The translations under genes and the position numbers were made by a program. The notes below the pieces were generated by a model that saw only the letters and a program-made list of their open reading frames with translations, was not told the origin of the DNA and ran no database searches. From NCBI GenBank assembly GCA_046757205.1, contig JBHHXR010000013.1, positions 1 through 26,854 on the forward strand: 26,854 bases of DNA. The letters are read 5' to 3'. Positions 9,001-18,030 of the stretch are shown here, piece after piece. This stretch comes from JBHHXR01 sp046757205. Its GTDB lineage: Bacteria > Pseudomonadota > Alphaproteobacteria > Rhodobacterales > Rhodobacteraceae. Every line of letters begins with the position of its first letter. Position 1 is the first letter of the stretch.

Positions 9001-9473
9001 CTGGCCTGCGCTTCCCGGCCCGACCGCAAAAGCCAACCGACCGGCCCTTCCGAGCCGCCGGTCAGGCAGATCAGACCGGCCGAATGGAGCGAAACCTGCT
9101 CCGGCGTGACATGCGGAAGGGCCTCTCCCGATCCCAGAAAACTGGACGAACTGAGCTTCAGAAGGTTACGGTATCCGGTCTCGTTCTGCGCCAGAAGCAC
9201 CAGCGGGCGGGGGCCGGGGGCCCGCTCGCCGGCCTGTGTATCACTTTCAAATTTTGTTTGAAACTGGCAGCCGATTATCGGCTGAAGCCCGGCTTTCGCG
9301 GCTGTCTCGGAAAATTCCAGCGCGCCGAACAGATTGCCGCTGTCGGTCAGTGCGACGGCCGGAAAATCCTTGTCGGCGCATAACTTAGGAAGATCCCGGA
9401 TCTGCACCGCCCCCTCCAGAAGCGAGTAGGCGCTGTGCAGTCTGAGATGGATGAATCGGGGGGGCGGCGACAT
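6027..9473 (-). CDS. dnaE: DNA polymerase III alpha subunit
   Basis: The main replicative DNA polymerase (C-family), 1148 residues, close to the 1160 of E. coli. The N-terminal PHP domain starts FIHLRLHSAYSLLEGA (residues 7-22). The palm contains GPGRGSGAGSLVAYSLTITD (about residues 360-380) and the catalytic aspartates in MPDFDIDFCMDRR (about residues 398-411). Fingers and beta-clamp-binding regions follow, with NYGFNKSHAAAYAVVSYQT around residue 745-765. A C-terminal OB-fold region begins at ARIAGTVSRVQIRKS (about residue 985). The family length and intact motifs indicate the essential DnaE1 type rather than the damage-inducible DnaE2. The ATG at 9473 has AGGA eight bases ahead. A very long open frame on the opposite strand is a composition artefact. 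Confidence 0.97.
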   Translation of the reverse strand: MSPPPRFIHLRLHSAYSLLEGAVQIRDLPKLCADKDFPAVALTDSGNLFGALEFSETAAKAGLQPIIGCQFQTKFESDTQAGERAPGPRPLVLLAQNETGYRNLLKLSSSSFLGSGEALPHVTPEQVSLHSAGLICLTGGSEGPVGWLLRSGREAQARAFLERLAGCFRDRLYVELQRHPVAGARRTPAEAATEPGMVELAYALDLPLVATNEVFFPTRDMFEAHDALICIAEGAYVDQSEPRRRLTDEHYFKSQDEMAELFADLPEALENTVEIARRCAFRARTRKPILPRFAEDEVEELRRQALSGLKDRLAVVPHAAPEAEYRKRLDYELAVIESMGFPGYFLIVADFIKWAKEHGIPVGPGRGSGAGSLVAYSLTITDLDPLRYGLLFERFLNPDRVSMPDFDIDFCMDRREEVIAYVQQKYGRERVAQIITFGALLSKAAVRDVGRVLQMPYGQVDRLAKMIPSDGVRPVSIEKALADEPRLREEARREEVVARMLDYAQRIEGLLRNASTHAAGVVIADRPLDELVPLYRDPRSEMPATQFNMKWVEQAGLVKFDFLGLKTLTVIQYALDLLKARGVEIDIGTIPLDDAKTYDLYASAATVGVFQVESTGMRDALRQMQPDCIEDIIALVALYRPGPMENIPKFCNVKNGREERQGLHPSIDPILDETQGIIVYQEQVMEIARRMAGYSLGGADLLRRAMGKKIQSLMDEEKPKFIEGAKANGVGEPKATEVWNLLDKFANYGFNKSHAAAYAVVSYQTAWLKANHPVEFMAAAMNCDIHQTDKLNVYKQELDRLQIALVPPCVNRSGATFTVSDGKVAYALGALKNVGVEAMRLIVEAREAGGEFVDLVDFARRVDLRRIGKRPLEMLARAGAFDLLDSNRRKVLDSIDALVAHSAATHDERTSAQVSLFGDAGEDLPAPRLPMPEDWLPTGRLAEEHQAVGFYLSGHPLDDYMPLLKRQRPPVMTLGEVTQKAQGAPLAARIAGTVSRVQIRKSARGNRFAFVELSDPTGLYEATVFSDTLEKYRDLLEPGRNVVLSVEANIDGDTLKLLARTVVPVEEATEGAAAAGLRIYINAESAAGSVRAVLDRSRGRTCGPVNLVLMDPDLPGEVEMALADEYPLTPQIKGAIKAAPGVVFVEDF

Positions 9474-9598
9474 GCCGGAAATCCTAGCGCGGGACGCCGC
9501 AGGAGGAAACCACGAACTCTCATCGAACTCGCCGGGCTTGCGTTTCGTGCAAAAACCGGGCCGAGTTAAGAAAAACGAGTCACCAACAGAGAGGGATC

Positions 9599-9702
9599 AT
9601 GTTCGGATCGACACCGCATGGGCGATGTGCGCCCGGCCTCTGCCTGTCTGCGGAAACCGCCCCGCGTCACACCGCGCCGGACAGCGACCGGGAAACCACG
9701 GC

Positions 9703-9706
<4 letters not shown>
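9599..9706 (+). CDS. Possible 35-residue leader peptide coupled to the ABC transporter operon
   Basis: This short frame begins at an ATG at 9599 with AGAGAGGG (9588-9595) ahead of it, a better ribosome site than the one before the ATPase gene. It runs 35 codons and its TGA overlaps the ATPase ATG as ATGA (9703-9706), the arrangement of translational coupling. The peptide begins MFGSTPHGRCAPG and has no run of a single amino acid that would suggest classical attenuation, no signal peptide and no known family. Seen: the frame, the ribosome site and the overlap. Inferred: that it is translated and helps start ATPase synthesis. It could equally be a chance frame in a 5' untranslated region, and its codon use is not decisive at this length. 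Confidence 0.35.
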
Positions 9707-11203
<1,497 letters not shown>

Positions 11204-11217
<14 letters not shown>

Positions 11218-12277
11218 ACACCGCCCGCGCACCTCGCCGCTGATGCAGGTTCTGACGCCGGTCGCTGCGGTCGTCCTGACCATGATCGCGGGCGGCATCC
11301 TGTTTGCCATCCTCGGCAAGAACCCGTTCGAGGCCATCCGGATCATCTTTCTCGACCCGTTCCTGCAATCGTATTCGCGCTCGCAGCTGCTGGTAAAAGC
11401 CGGCCCGCTGATCCTCATCGCCATCGGCCTGTCGATCGGTTTTCGCGCCGGTGTGTGGAACATCGGCGCCGAGGGCCAGTTCGTCATGGGCGCGGTCACG
11501 GGCGGCGCCGTCGGACTGGCGCTGTGGGGCTACGAAGGCCCGTGGATCCTGCCGCTGATGACCGTCGCCGGGGCGCTGGGCGGGTTTCTCTGGGCGATGA
11601 TACCGGCCATCCTGAAGATCAGGTTCAACGCCAACGAGATTCTCGTTTCGCTGATGCTGGTCTACGTTTCGTACAATTTCCTGGCGGCCATGGTCACCGG
11701 ACCGATGCGCAACCCGGTTGGCTTCAATTTCCCCGAATCGCGCAGCTTCCAGGACGCCGATTCGACCACTCTGCCGATCCTGTACGAACCGCTCGGCATT
11801 CATGTCGGCGTGCTGGTGGCGCTGATCGCCGTCGTCGTCGCCTATGTGTTGATGGAACGCCATATCTTCGGGTTTCAGGTCAAGCTGGCGGGCCAGTCGC
11901 CGCGCGCCGCCGCCTTCGCGGGCGTGAAAGCGCCGCTCATCATCGCCGCCTGCCTCGGCATTTCGGGCGCGCTGGCGGGCATGGCGGGACTGTTCGAGGC
12001 GGTCGGCCCGGCCGGCAAGCTGACCACCAACTTCCCGGTCGGATACGGCTTTACGGCCATTATCGTCGCCTTCCTCGGACGCCTGAATCCGTTCGGCATC
12101 CTGCTGGCGGGGCTGGTCATGGCGCTGACCTATATCGGCGGCGAAACGGCCCAGTTCATCCTCAGCGTTCCCGCCGCGGCGATAAGCGTGTTCCAGGGCA
12201 TGATGCTGTTCTTCCTTCTGGCGCTCGACATATTCACCACCTACCGCCTTCGCATCATCAGACCGGAGATTGGCTGA
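11204..12277 (+). CDS. BMP-type ABC importer, permease subunit 1
   Basis: An integral inner-membrane permease of 357 residues in the BPD_transp_2 (branched-chain amino acid/sugar/nucleoside) superfamily, resembling YufP/NupP. The hydrophobic profile suggests eight to ten membrane segments, the first being roughly residues 15-37 (VLTPVAAVVLTMIAGGILFA). The signature FRAGVWNIGAEGQFVMGAV (about residues 82-100) is the one used to recognise this subunit, and the coupling region with GQSPRAAAFAG (about residues 227-237) should contact the ATPase. It overlaps the ATPase gene by 14 bp and is followed by the second permease almost without gap, so assembly of ATPase and two permeases from one message is expected. 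Function is inferred from family and context. Confidence 0.92.
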
Positions 12278-12278
12278 C

Positions 12279-13211
12279 ATGGATTTTTCCGCTCTCAACC
12301 CGATTGCCCTGGCCGTCAGCCTGATGGTCGCGGCCACGCCGATCCTGCTGGCCGCGCTCGGCGAGCTGGTGGTGGAAAAGGCCGGCGTCCTGAACCTCGG
12401 CGTCGAAGGCATGATGATCATCGGCGCGATTTCCGGCTTCGCCGCGTCGGTGGAAACCGGTTCGCCGTGGCTCGGCCTGCTCGCGGCGATCGCCGCCGGG
12501 GCGCTTCTGGCCTCGATATTTGCGTTCATCACCCAATATCTGTTGTCGAACCAGGTCGCCACCGGCCTGGCGCTGACGTTGTTCGGCCTCGGCCTCGCCG
12601 CGCTCGCCGGGCACGGCTACACCGGGCAGAAACCGCCACCAATGCCGCATCTCGATCTGCCGGTGATCTCCGACATTCCGGTGCTCGGCCCGCTCCTGTT
12701 CCGCCATGACTTCATGGTCTACTTCTCGCTCGCGCTGGTTCTTGCCGTCTGGTATTTCCTCAACCGCACCCGCGGCGGGCTGATCCTGCGCGCTGTCGGC
12801 GAGAACCACGACGCCGCCCACTCGCTGGGCTACAACGTGGTGGTAATCCGCTTTCTGGCGATCATGTTCGGCGGCGCCTGCGCCGGCCTCGGCGGCGCCT
12901 ACCTGTCGCTGGTCCGGGTTCCGCAATGGACCGAAGGCATGACGGCGGGCGCCGGCTGGATCGCGCTGGCGATCGTCGTCTTCGCCTCGTGGAAACCCAG
13001 CCGCGTGCTGCTCGGCGCCTATCTCTTTGGCGGCGTCACCATCATGCAGCTCAACATGCAGGCCATCGGCATCGGCATCTCGGCCGCGTATTTGTCGATG
13101 ACACCCTATCTGGTCACGATTATTGTTCTCGTCATCATGTCGGCGGACCGCACCCGCGCCGCGCTCAATGCGCCGGCTTCGTTGGGACGCGTTTTCCACG
13201 CCACGCACTAG
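12279..13211 (+). CDS. BMP-type ABC importer, permease subunit 2
   Basis: The second permease of the importer, 310 residues, resembling YufQ/NupQ in the same superfamily as its neighbour. The characteristic stretch is VEKAGVLNLGVEGMMIIGA (about residues 31-49), followed by multiple membrane segments and the coupling region around LRAVGENHDAAHSLGYN (about residues 170-186). The ATG at 12279 lies one base after the stop of permease 1. A TTG three codons earlier at 12270 is possible but sits only two bases after the GGAG at 12264, too close to be used well. The two permeases are expected to form a heterodimer, as in other transporters of this type. The gene is followed after 55 bp by the binding-protein gene. 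Confidence 0.92.
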   Translation: MDFSALNPIALAVSLMVAATPILLAALGELVVEKAGVLNLGVEGMMIIGAISGFAASVETGSPWLGLLAAIAAGALLASIFAFITQYLLSNQVATGLALTLFGLGLAALAGHGYTGQKPPPMPHLDLPVISDIPVLGPLLFRHDFMVYFSLALVLAVWYFLNRTRGGLILRAVGENHDAAHSLGYNVVVIRFLAIMFGGACAGLGGAYLSLVRVPQWTEGMTAGAGWIALAIVVFASWKPSRVLLGAYLFGGVTIMQLNMQAIGIGISAAYLSMTPYLVTIIVLVIMSADRTRAALNAPASLGRVFHATH

Positions 13212-13266
13212 TACCGAAAAAGAACCCCGCGGCCCCCCGGCCGCTTCGCAACACGGAGGATATCGA

Positions 13267-14340
13267 ATGCGAATACTGAAAACCCTGGCGGCCGCGGCCG
13301 CCGTCGCGGTCGGGCTCGCCGGCGGCGCACTCGCCGCTGAACCGGTGAAGGTCGGCTTCGTCTACGTCGGCCCCGTCGGCGATCTCGGCTGGACCTACCA
13401 GCACGATCTCGGGCGGCAGGCGGTCGAGGAGGCGTTTGGCGACAAGGTCGAAACGTCCTACGTCGAAAGCGTGCCCGAGGGCGCCGATGCCGAGCGTGTC
13501 CTGACCCAGATGGCGCTGGCCGGTACCGACATCATCTTCACCACCTCGTTCGGCTACATGGACCCGACGATCAACGTCGCCAAGAAATTCCCCAACGTGA
13601 AGTTCGAGCACGCCACCGGCTACAAGCGGGCCAAGAACGTCTCGACCTACTCGGGCCGCTTCTACGAGGGCCGCTATGTCATCGGCAAGATCGCCGGCCG
13701 GATGACCAAGACCAACACCATCGGCTATATCGCATCCTATCCGATCCCCGAAGTCGTGCGCGGCATCAATGCAGCGTACATGGCCGCCAAATCGGTCAAC
13801 CCCGACGTCAAGTTCAAGATCGTCTGGGTCTACACCTGGTTCGACCCCGGCAAGGAAGCCGACGCCGCGAACGCGCTGATCGAGCAGGGCGTCGATGTGC
13901 TGATGCAGCACACCGACTCGCCGGCGGCCATGACGATCGCCGAACAGAAAGGCATCTACGCCTTCGGGCAGGCTTCGGACATGTCGAAATTCGGCCCGCA
14001 CGCGCAGCTTACATCGATCATGGATAACTGGGGGCCGTACTACGTCCGCCGGGTGCAGGCCGTCATGGACGGCACCTGGAAGAGCGAGGACGCCTGGGAA
14101 GGCATCGGCCCCGGCATGAACGCCATGGCGCCCTTTTCCGACGCCATTCCCGATGACGTGAAGGCCGAGGCGCAGGCCGCCGCCGACGCCATCGCCGCCG
14201 GCAAGCTGCACCCGTTCACCGGCCCGATCAACAAGCAGGACGGCTCGCCGTGGCTGGCCGCCGGAGAAGTCGCCGACGACGGCACCCTCGCCGGCCTGAA
14301 TTTCTACGTCGAGGGGATCGAAGGCGAATTGCCGAAGTAA
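13267..14340 (+). CDS. BMP family periplasmic substrate-binding protein
   Basis: The periplasmic solute receptor of the importer, 357 residues, in the BMP (basic membrane protein, PnrA-like) family, many of whose members bind nucleosides. A Sec signal peptide covers about residues 1-23: MRILK, a hydrophobic alanine-rich core, and cleavage at ALA-AEP. The mature protein opens with VKVGFVYVGPVGDLGWTY, the typical first strand and ligand loop, followed by FTTSFGYMDPTINVAKKFP and FEHATGYKRAKNVSTY. There is no lipobox cysteine, so the protein should be soluble, unlike the lipoprotein PnrA. The start is clear from GGAGG at 13255-13259. Being the last gene, with its own good ribosome site and a hairpin after it, it can be made in excess over the membrane subunits. 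The exact ligand is unproven. Confidence 0.93.
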   Translation: MRILKTLAAAAAVAVGLAGGALAAEPVKVGFVYVGPVGDLGWTYQHDLGRQAVEEAFGDKVETSYVESVPEGADAERVLTQMALAGTDIIFTTSFGYMDPTINVAKKFPNVKFEHATGYKRAKNVSTYSGRFYEGRYVIGKIAGRMTKTNTIGYIASYPIPEVVRGINAAYMAAKSVNPDVKFKIVWVYTWFDPGKEADAANALIEQGVDVLMQHTDSPAAMTIAEQKGIYAFGQASDMSKFGPHAQLTSIMDNWGPYYVRRVQAVMDGTWKSEDAWEGIGPGMNAMAPFSDAIPDDVKAEAQAAADAIAAGKLHPFTGPINKQDGSPWLAAGEVADDGTLAGLNFYVEGIEGELPK

Positions 14341-14360
14341 CCTTTCGCGAGGCACACTCG

Positions 14361-14383
14361 AAGGCCCGGCCCCGCCGGGCCTT
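14361..14383 (+). terminator. Hairpin after the ABC importer operon
   Basis: A perfect 10-bp stem with a 3-base loop (AAGGCCCGGC, CCC, GCCGGGCCTT) starts 20 bases after the binding-protein stop and 20 bases before the aldo/keto reductase ATG. Only two T residues end the stem and no T-tract follows. It may terminate, partly terminate, or protect the upstream message from decay. Confidence 0.65.
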
Positions 14384-14403
14384 CCTGCATTCGGAAACAT
14401 GCC

Positions 14404-15345
14404 ATGACACCGCCACGCATCACCTCTCCCGCCGGCACCGCGGCATCGCGCTTCGCCTTCGGCACCATGCAGTTCGGCGGCCGCGCCGACGAGGCCGAAA
14501 GCGCGGCGATGTACGACGCCTGCCGATCGCGGGGAATAAACTTCTTCGACACCGCCTTTGCCTATGGCGAAGGCGCGTCCGAGCGCATTCTCGGCGCGCT
14601 GGCGAAGCACGAGCGCGACGGTCTGGTGATCGCCACGAAATGCGCCTTTCCCGGCGATTCCAAACCCGCCACAATCCGCGTCCAGTTCGACCAGAGCCGG
14701 CGGCGGCTCGGCATGGACATGATCGACATCCTCTACCTGCACCGCTGGGATGACGCGACGCCGCTGGAAGACACGTTCGGCGCGCTGGCCCGGTTTCGCG
14801 AGGCCGGGATGATCCGCTACATCGGCGTCTCCAACTTCTCCGCCTGGCAGACCATGAAGGCAAGCCACGTCGCACAGGGCCTGGGCCTGGGCATCAACAT
14901 CATTCAACCCATGTACAACCTGGTGAAGCGCCAGGCCGAGGTCGAGATCCTGCCGATGTCGGTATCCGAGGGTTTCAACGTGACGCCCTACTCGCCGCTC
15001 GGCGGCGGACTGCTGACCGGCAAGTACGCGGCGGGAACCGGCGACGGCAGGCTCCTGCGCGACGCCGCCTACAAGGCGCGCTACGGCGTCGGCTGGATGC
15101 ATGAAACCGCGCGCGGCCTCGCGGCGCTGGCCGCCGAAATCGGCACCCATCCGGCGACACTCGCCGTGGCCTGGGTGGCCCGGAACCCGGCGGTCACGCA
15201 TCCGCTCGTCTCGGCGCGGTCGCTGGCGCAGATCGCGCCGTCACTCGACGCGATGACCTTCGAGCTTTCCGATGACCTTTTCGAACGCGTCAGCGCTCTG
15301 TCACACAAGCCGCCCCCCGCGACCGACCGGCTGGAGGAAGCCTGA
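14404..15345 (+). CDS. Aldo/keto reductase
   Basis: A 313-residue NADPH-dependent oxidoreductase of the aldo/keto reductase superfamily, a cytosolic TIM barrel. The four catalytic residues are in place: Asp49 and Tyr54 (NFFDTAFAYGEG), Lys79 (IATKCAF) and His113 (YLHRWD). The family motifs GMIRYIGVSNFSAWQ (about residues 134-148) and YSPLGGGLLTGKY (about residues 197-209) are present. The C-terminal region carries PLVSARSLAQI, the phosphate-binding part of the NADPH site. It lies on the same strand as the importer but beyond the hairpin at 14361-14383, and has only a weak ribosome site, so read-through expression is plausible. Whether it acts on the imported solute is unknown. Family is sure; substrate is open. 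Confidence 0.92.
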   Translation: MTPPRITSPAGTAASRFAFGTMQFGGRADEAESAAMYDACRSRGINFFDTAFAYGEGASERILGALAKHERDGLVIATKCAFPGDSKPATIRVQFDQSRRRLGMDMIDILYLHRWDDATPLEDTFGALARFREAGMIRYIGVSNFSAWQTMKASHVAQGLGLGINIIQPMYNLVKRQAEVEILPMSVSEGFNVTPYSPLGGGLLTGKYAAGTGDGRLLRDAAYKARYGVGWMHETARGLAALAAEIGTHPATLAVAWVARNPAVTHPLVSARSLAQIAPSLDAMTFELSDDLFERVSALSHKPPPATDRLEEA

Positions 15346-15891
15346 GCAGCCGCGCGCGCCGGCGCGCCCGTCCGGATGCCCCGAGCCGGGCGTCCCGCCC
15401 GCCCTTGCTGCCCGGACTTTCGGATGGATTGAGCGCACGAAAAGCCCGCCGTGAAAGTTTGCACCCCCACGGCAGACCAGTTTCAGAACCTGAACCCCAC
15501 TCAACCGCCTGAAGCGGCACTTGCTCCCTGTGTCAAAGCTGCCGGCTCCGACGGCGCGGCGTTATCCGCCGCGTATTGGCATCGTCGTCCGTGAAGCGGA
15601 ATCCGATAAATTCCAGAACGACCCGCCAAAGCGGGCGGTAGGGCCCACTTGCGTTGTTGATCACTTTTTTTCCCCACCTACTCAATACACCGGCGCCCAT
15701 CCGCCACTCGGCCGGCACCGTTACGCTAACAAATGCGAGAAGGGCGGAAACCGCCTTTACCCCCACACACGCCCCGTTCACACCACACGGCAATAGGCGG
15801 CGCGAATCTCGGGCAAACGACGTATACACGTAAAATATGACGAAAATTTGCCGTGACGGAAGATTCCGGGCGCGCACGGAAGGCCGCCGGC
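15346..15891. other. Convergent intergenic region without a recognisable gene
   Basis: This 546-bp gap lies between the 3' ends of two genes that face each other. It holds a GC palindrome (GCGCGCCGGCGCGC, 15354-15367), a 7-bp hairpin at 15555-15573 (CGCGGCG, loop TTATC, CGCCGCG), and an 8-bp hairpin with one G-U pair at 15740-15758 (AAGGGCGG, AAA, CCGCCTTT). A T-run (CTTTTTTT) lies near 15664. From about 15590 to 15870 it is visibly less GC-rich than the rest of the window. The short open frames here have no protein character. The hairpins could terminate either flanking gene, and a small RNA is possible but unsupported. Confidence 0.5.
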
Positions 15892-16770
15892 CTAACCGCT
15901 GAGCAGCGGCCTGAGGCGCATTCTGATCAGCCGGCTCAGACCCGGCGCCAGCGGAACCTGCCGTTCCGCACCGGCCAGCGACAGGGTGGCGTCGCGCAAC
16001 ACCTGAATCGCCGCCGCTGGATCGCCGGGCAGCTTGTGCGCCGGGATCGGCCTGCCGACGGTGATGGAATACGGCGTCCGCGCCTTGTTCAGAACCTCGT
16101 GGAACAGCGTGATGTCCCGCAACGACGGATGCAGAAGATCGAACAGATAGAACAGGGCCGAATTTCGCGCCGAAATGTGCAACGGAACCACCGGCAGGTC
16201 GAACCTGCGCGCCAGCGCGGCCGCCGCCGGCATCCACGGCCGTTCGTGCAGACGCAGCCCGCGCCGCTTGGCCAGCCGCCCGGAGGGAAACACGATGGCC
16301 GCGCGCCCAGCCTCGAACGCCCGCCTGGCGTAGACGACGGTCTCGCGGTTCGAGCGGTGATCGCGTTTTTCCTCCCGCCATTCGACCGGATCGATCAGAG
16401 CTTCCAGTTGCGGCAGCACCCTCAGCGCATCGCGGTTGGCGAAGATGAACAGATCGCGGCGGACGGCGGCAATCAGCGAGTAGAGAACGATGCCGTCCGC
16501 TATGCCGGTGGGATGGTTGCAGACGATCATCGCAGCGCCCGACCGCGGCACGTGCTCCAGCCCGCTGGCGGAAACCCTGCAAGCGATCGTCCGTGCCAGG
16601 GCGCTCATCACGCCGTGCGCGTCCATCGGCCGCAGCGTCTCGGCGATCGCCACCGTCCGTTCGTATCCCAAAAGCCGGTAAAGCACGCTGCGGGCGACGC
16701 GGACCTTGGCGTCCCGCCGGGTGATCCAGGGCGCGCGCTCGGCGATCAGCGTGTCGATGATTTGTCTCAT
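15892..16770 (-). CDS. Lysophospholipid acyltransferase (PlsC-like) family protein
   Basis: A 292-residue membrane-associated acyltransferase of the lysophospholipid acyltransferase (LPLAT) superfamily, which moves an acyl chain onto a glycerolipid or aminolipid. The catalytic motif reads CNHPTGIADG (about residues 85-94), the H-x5-D variant found in the hemolysin/OlsA-like branch rather than the NH-x4-D of classical PlsC. The substrate-binding block is present as AAIVFPSGRLAKRRGLRLHE (about residues 149-168). I start the gene at the ATG at 16770, with GGAG five bases ahead; the open frame continues 98 codons upstream, but that part is low-complexity and unlike the family. It is downstream of the cyclase gene on the same strand but separated from it by 337 bp and a hairpin. 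Acyl acceptor unknown. Confidence 0.85.
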   Translation of the reverse strand: MRQIIDTLIAERAPWITRRDAKVRVARSVLYRLLGYERTVAIAETLRPMDAHGVMSALARTIACRVSASGLEHVPRSGAAMIVCNHPTGIADGIVLYSLIAAVRRDLFIFANRDALRVLPQLEALIDPVEWREEKRDHRSNRETVVYARRAFEAGRAAIVFPSGRLAKRRGLRLHERPWMPAAAALARRFDLPVVPLHISARNSALFYLFDLLHPSLRDITLFHEVLNKARTPYSITVGRPIPAHKLPGDPAAAIQVLRDATLSLAGAERQVPLAPGLSRLIRMRLRPLLSG

Positions 16771-17107
16771 GGCTCCGCAGGTATCAGGCGGAGGCAGCGC
16801 AGACGTGACGCCCCCGCACGCCGGTGAATTCCCCGGTACGCGAAACCGCACCGCGACGGGCGCCCCGCCGGTCGCCATGGCGCCCACCATACCGAACGCA
16901 GCCATGATAGCGCATTTTCCCGGCGCCGCTAAGAACTTCGTCGCGGACCGGTGGAAACGGGCCGGCGCCGGCGCCGGATCTGCGCCGCCCCGGCCGCCGG
17001 CGGATGCCATCCGTTGCCGGTGACGCGGCCGGCCGATCCGGGTTTCGCGGACCGCAGACGGCACCTTCCGGGCAATCCCGGCGGATTGCCCGGCGGCAAG
17101 GCCTGAT
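16771..17107. other. Intergenic region upstream of the acyltransferase
   Basis: This 337-bp stretch on the minus strand lies between the cyclase stop and the acyltransferase start. It holds a terminator-like hairpin near the cyclase end (17068-17093) and a GC-rich palindromic run (GGCCGGCGCCGGCGCC) near 16961-16976. The acyltransferase promoter should lie here. The open frame through it looks like a composition artefact. Confidence 0.45.
17068..17093 (-). terminator. Hairpin after the cyclase gene
   Basis: A perfect 11-bp stem with a 4-base loop (CCGGGCAATCC, CGGC, GGATTGCCCGG), 14 bases beyond the cyclase stop. It is the most perfect inverted repeat I found in the window. No T-tract follows on the minus strand, so termination efficiency is uncertain. 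Confidence 0.6.
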
Positions 17108-17923
17108 TCAGACCAGCGCGATCAGCCGCGACGGGCCGCCCGATCCGCCCCGATGTTTGGGAGCGCCAACGACAATGGTCGCCCCGCTGGCCGGCAATTC
17201 GCCGAGATTGGCGACATTCTCCAGCCCCCAGCGGTTGGTCGGCAGCCAGGTGTAGTGGGTGTCGAACGTCGTCGACGATCCATTGTCCAGCGACAGCGTG
17301 TCGACGGCGATCCCCACGGCTCCGGTCTCTTCCATCAGCATCTGCGCCGCTTCCACATGAAACGCCGGATAGTGCTGCACGCCGGCATCGTCGGCGCCGC
17401 GGAATTTCGGCGTTCCAAGGTGATTTTCCCATCCCGAATACATCGCCACGCAGCAATTGTCCGGGAAATCGCCGTTGGCGGCTTTCCACGCGGCCAGGTC
17501 TTCGGGGGTGACCTGCGCCTCGACGTCGCCGTCGGCCTTGGCCCGGATGTCGACGATCGCCAGCGGGCACACCAGGCCTTCCACCGGGATCTGATCAACC
17601 GACTGGCCGTCGGCGGAAAAATGCAGCGGCGCGTCCATATGCGTGCCGGTGTGTTCGTTGATCGCGGTATTGAAGACGTTGAAGCCATGTTCGGCGAAAT
17701 TGAACTGCTGTTCGGCGGAAAACCCCGGTACCCCGAAATAGGTCGGGAAATCGCCCGACAGGGTGTGGGTCATGTCCACGACCTTCGTCGGGGCGGACTG
17801 CGCAAGCGCCGCCGGCGCCGCACCGACGGCGGCAATCGCAGCTGCCGCCGGGGCCGCCTTGAACAGGTCGCGGCGTGTCAGCATTCGTTTCCTGACGGAA
17901 TTGATAACGCACATATCGCACAT
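17108..17923 (-). CDS. Cyclase family hydrolase with Tat signal
   Basis: A 271-residue exported metal-dependent hydrolase of the cyclase family, which includes arylformamidase KynB and isatin hydrolase. The metal-binding signature HTGTHMDAPLHF is at residues 91-102. A twin-arginine signal (TRRDLFKAAP, residues 16-25) is followed by an alanine-rich core and a likely cleavage site near ALA-QS (residues 39-43), so it should be folded in the cytosol and sent to the periplasm. The start at 17923 has AGAGGA ahead and gives MCDMCVINSVRKRM before the twin arginines; the longer frame from 17992 has no support. The CxxC pair before the Tat motif is unusual for a signal peptide n-region. It lies 107 bp downstream of glmS on the same strand, with no obvious functional link. 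The substrate is unknown. Confidence 0.87.
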   Translation of the reverse strand: MCDMCVINSVRKRMLTRRDLFKAAPAAAAIAAVGAAPAALAQSAPTKVVDMTHTLSGDFPTYFGVPGFSAEQQFNFAEHGFNVFNTAINEHTGTHMDAPLHFSADGQSVDQIPVEGLVCPLAIVDIRAKADGDVEAQVTPEDLAAWKAANGDFPDNCCVAMYSGWENHLGTPKFRGADDAGVQHYPAFHVEAAQMLMEETGAVGIAVDTLSLDNGSSTTFDTHYTWLPTNRWGLENVANLGELPASGATIVVGAPKHRGGSGGPSRLIALV

Positions 17924-18030
17924 TGGCTTTTCCTCTCTGCTGCAAGCATCCTCTTTGATCGGGATGTCCGCACTGCATATCACAGAAAACACCGTCTCGG
18001 CTAGCTGACCTGCCGCCGCGCCGTGCCCCG

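Noticed and set aside
5484..9383. A 1299-codon open frame on the plus strand
   Set aside because: It lies opposite dnaE and across the hydrolase gene in another frame. Its product is rich in Arg, Gln, His and Ala and shows no domain. dnaE and the hydrolase account for the DNA with intact catalytic motifs, so this is the usual antisense openness of GC-rich genes.
9451..9702. N-terminal extension of the ABC ATPase
   Set aside because: The frame is open, but the 84 extra residues do not resemble the family, which begins at the LLEVSGITKSYPG stretch. The part before 9474 also lies opposite the dnaE start.
13165..15201. A 678-codon open frame on the minus strand
   Set aside because: It is antisense to the BMP binding protein and the aldo/keto reductase, both with clear motifs. 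Its composition is that of a shadow frame.
15521..15796. A 91-codon open frame in the convergent gap
   Set aside because: It lacks a good ribosome site, its composition is irregular and it matches no family I know.
16771..17064. 98-residue N-terminal extension of the acyltransferase
   Set aside because: The extra residues are low-complexity Ala/Pro/Gly/Arg with no family resemblance, and the ATG at 16770 has GGAG at a proper distance.
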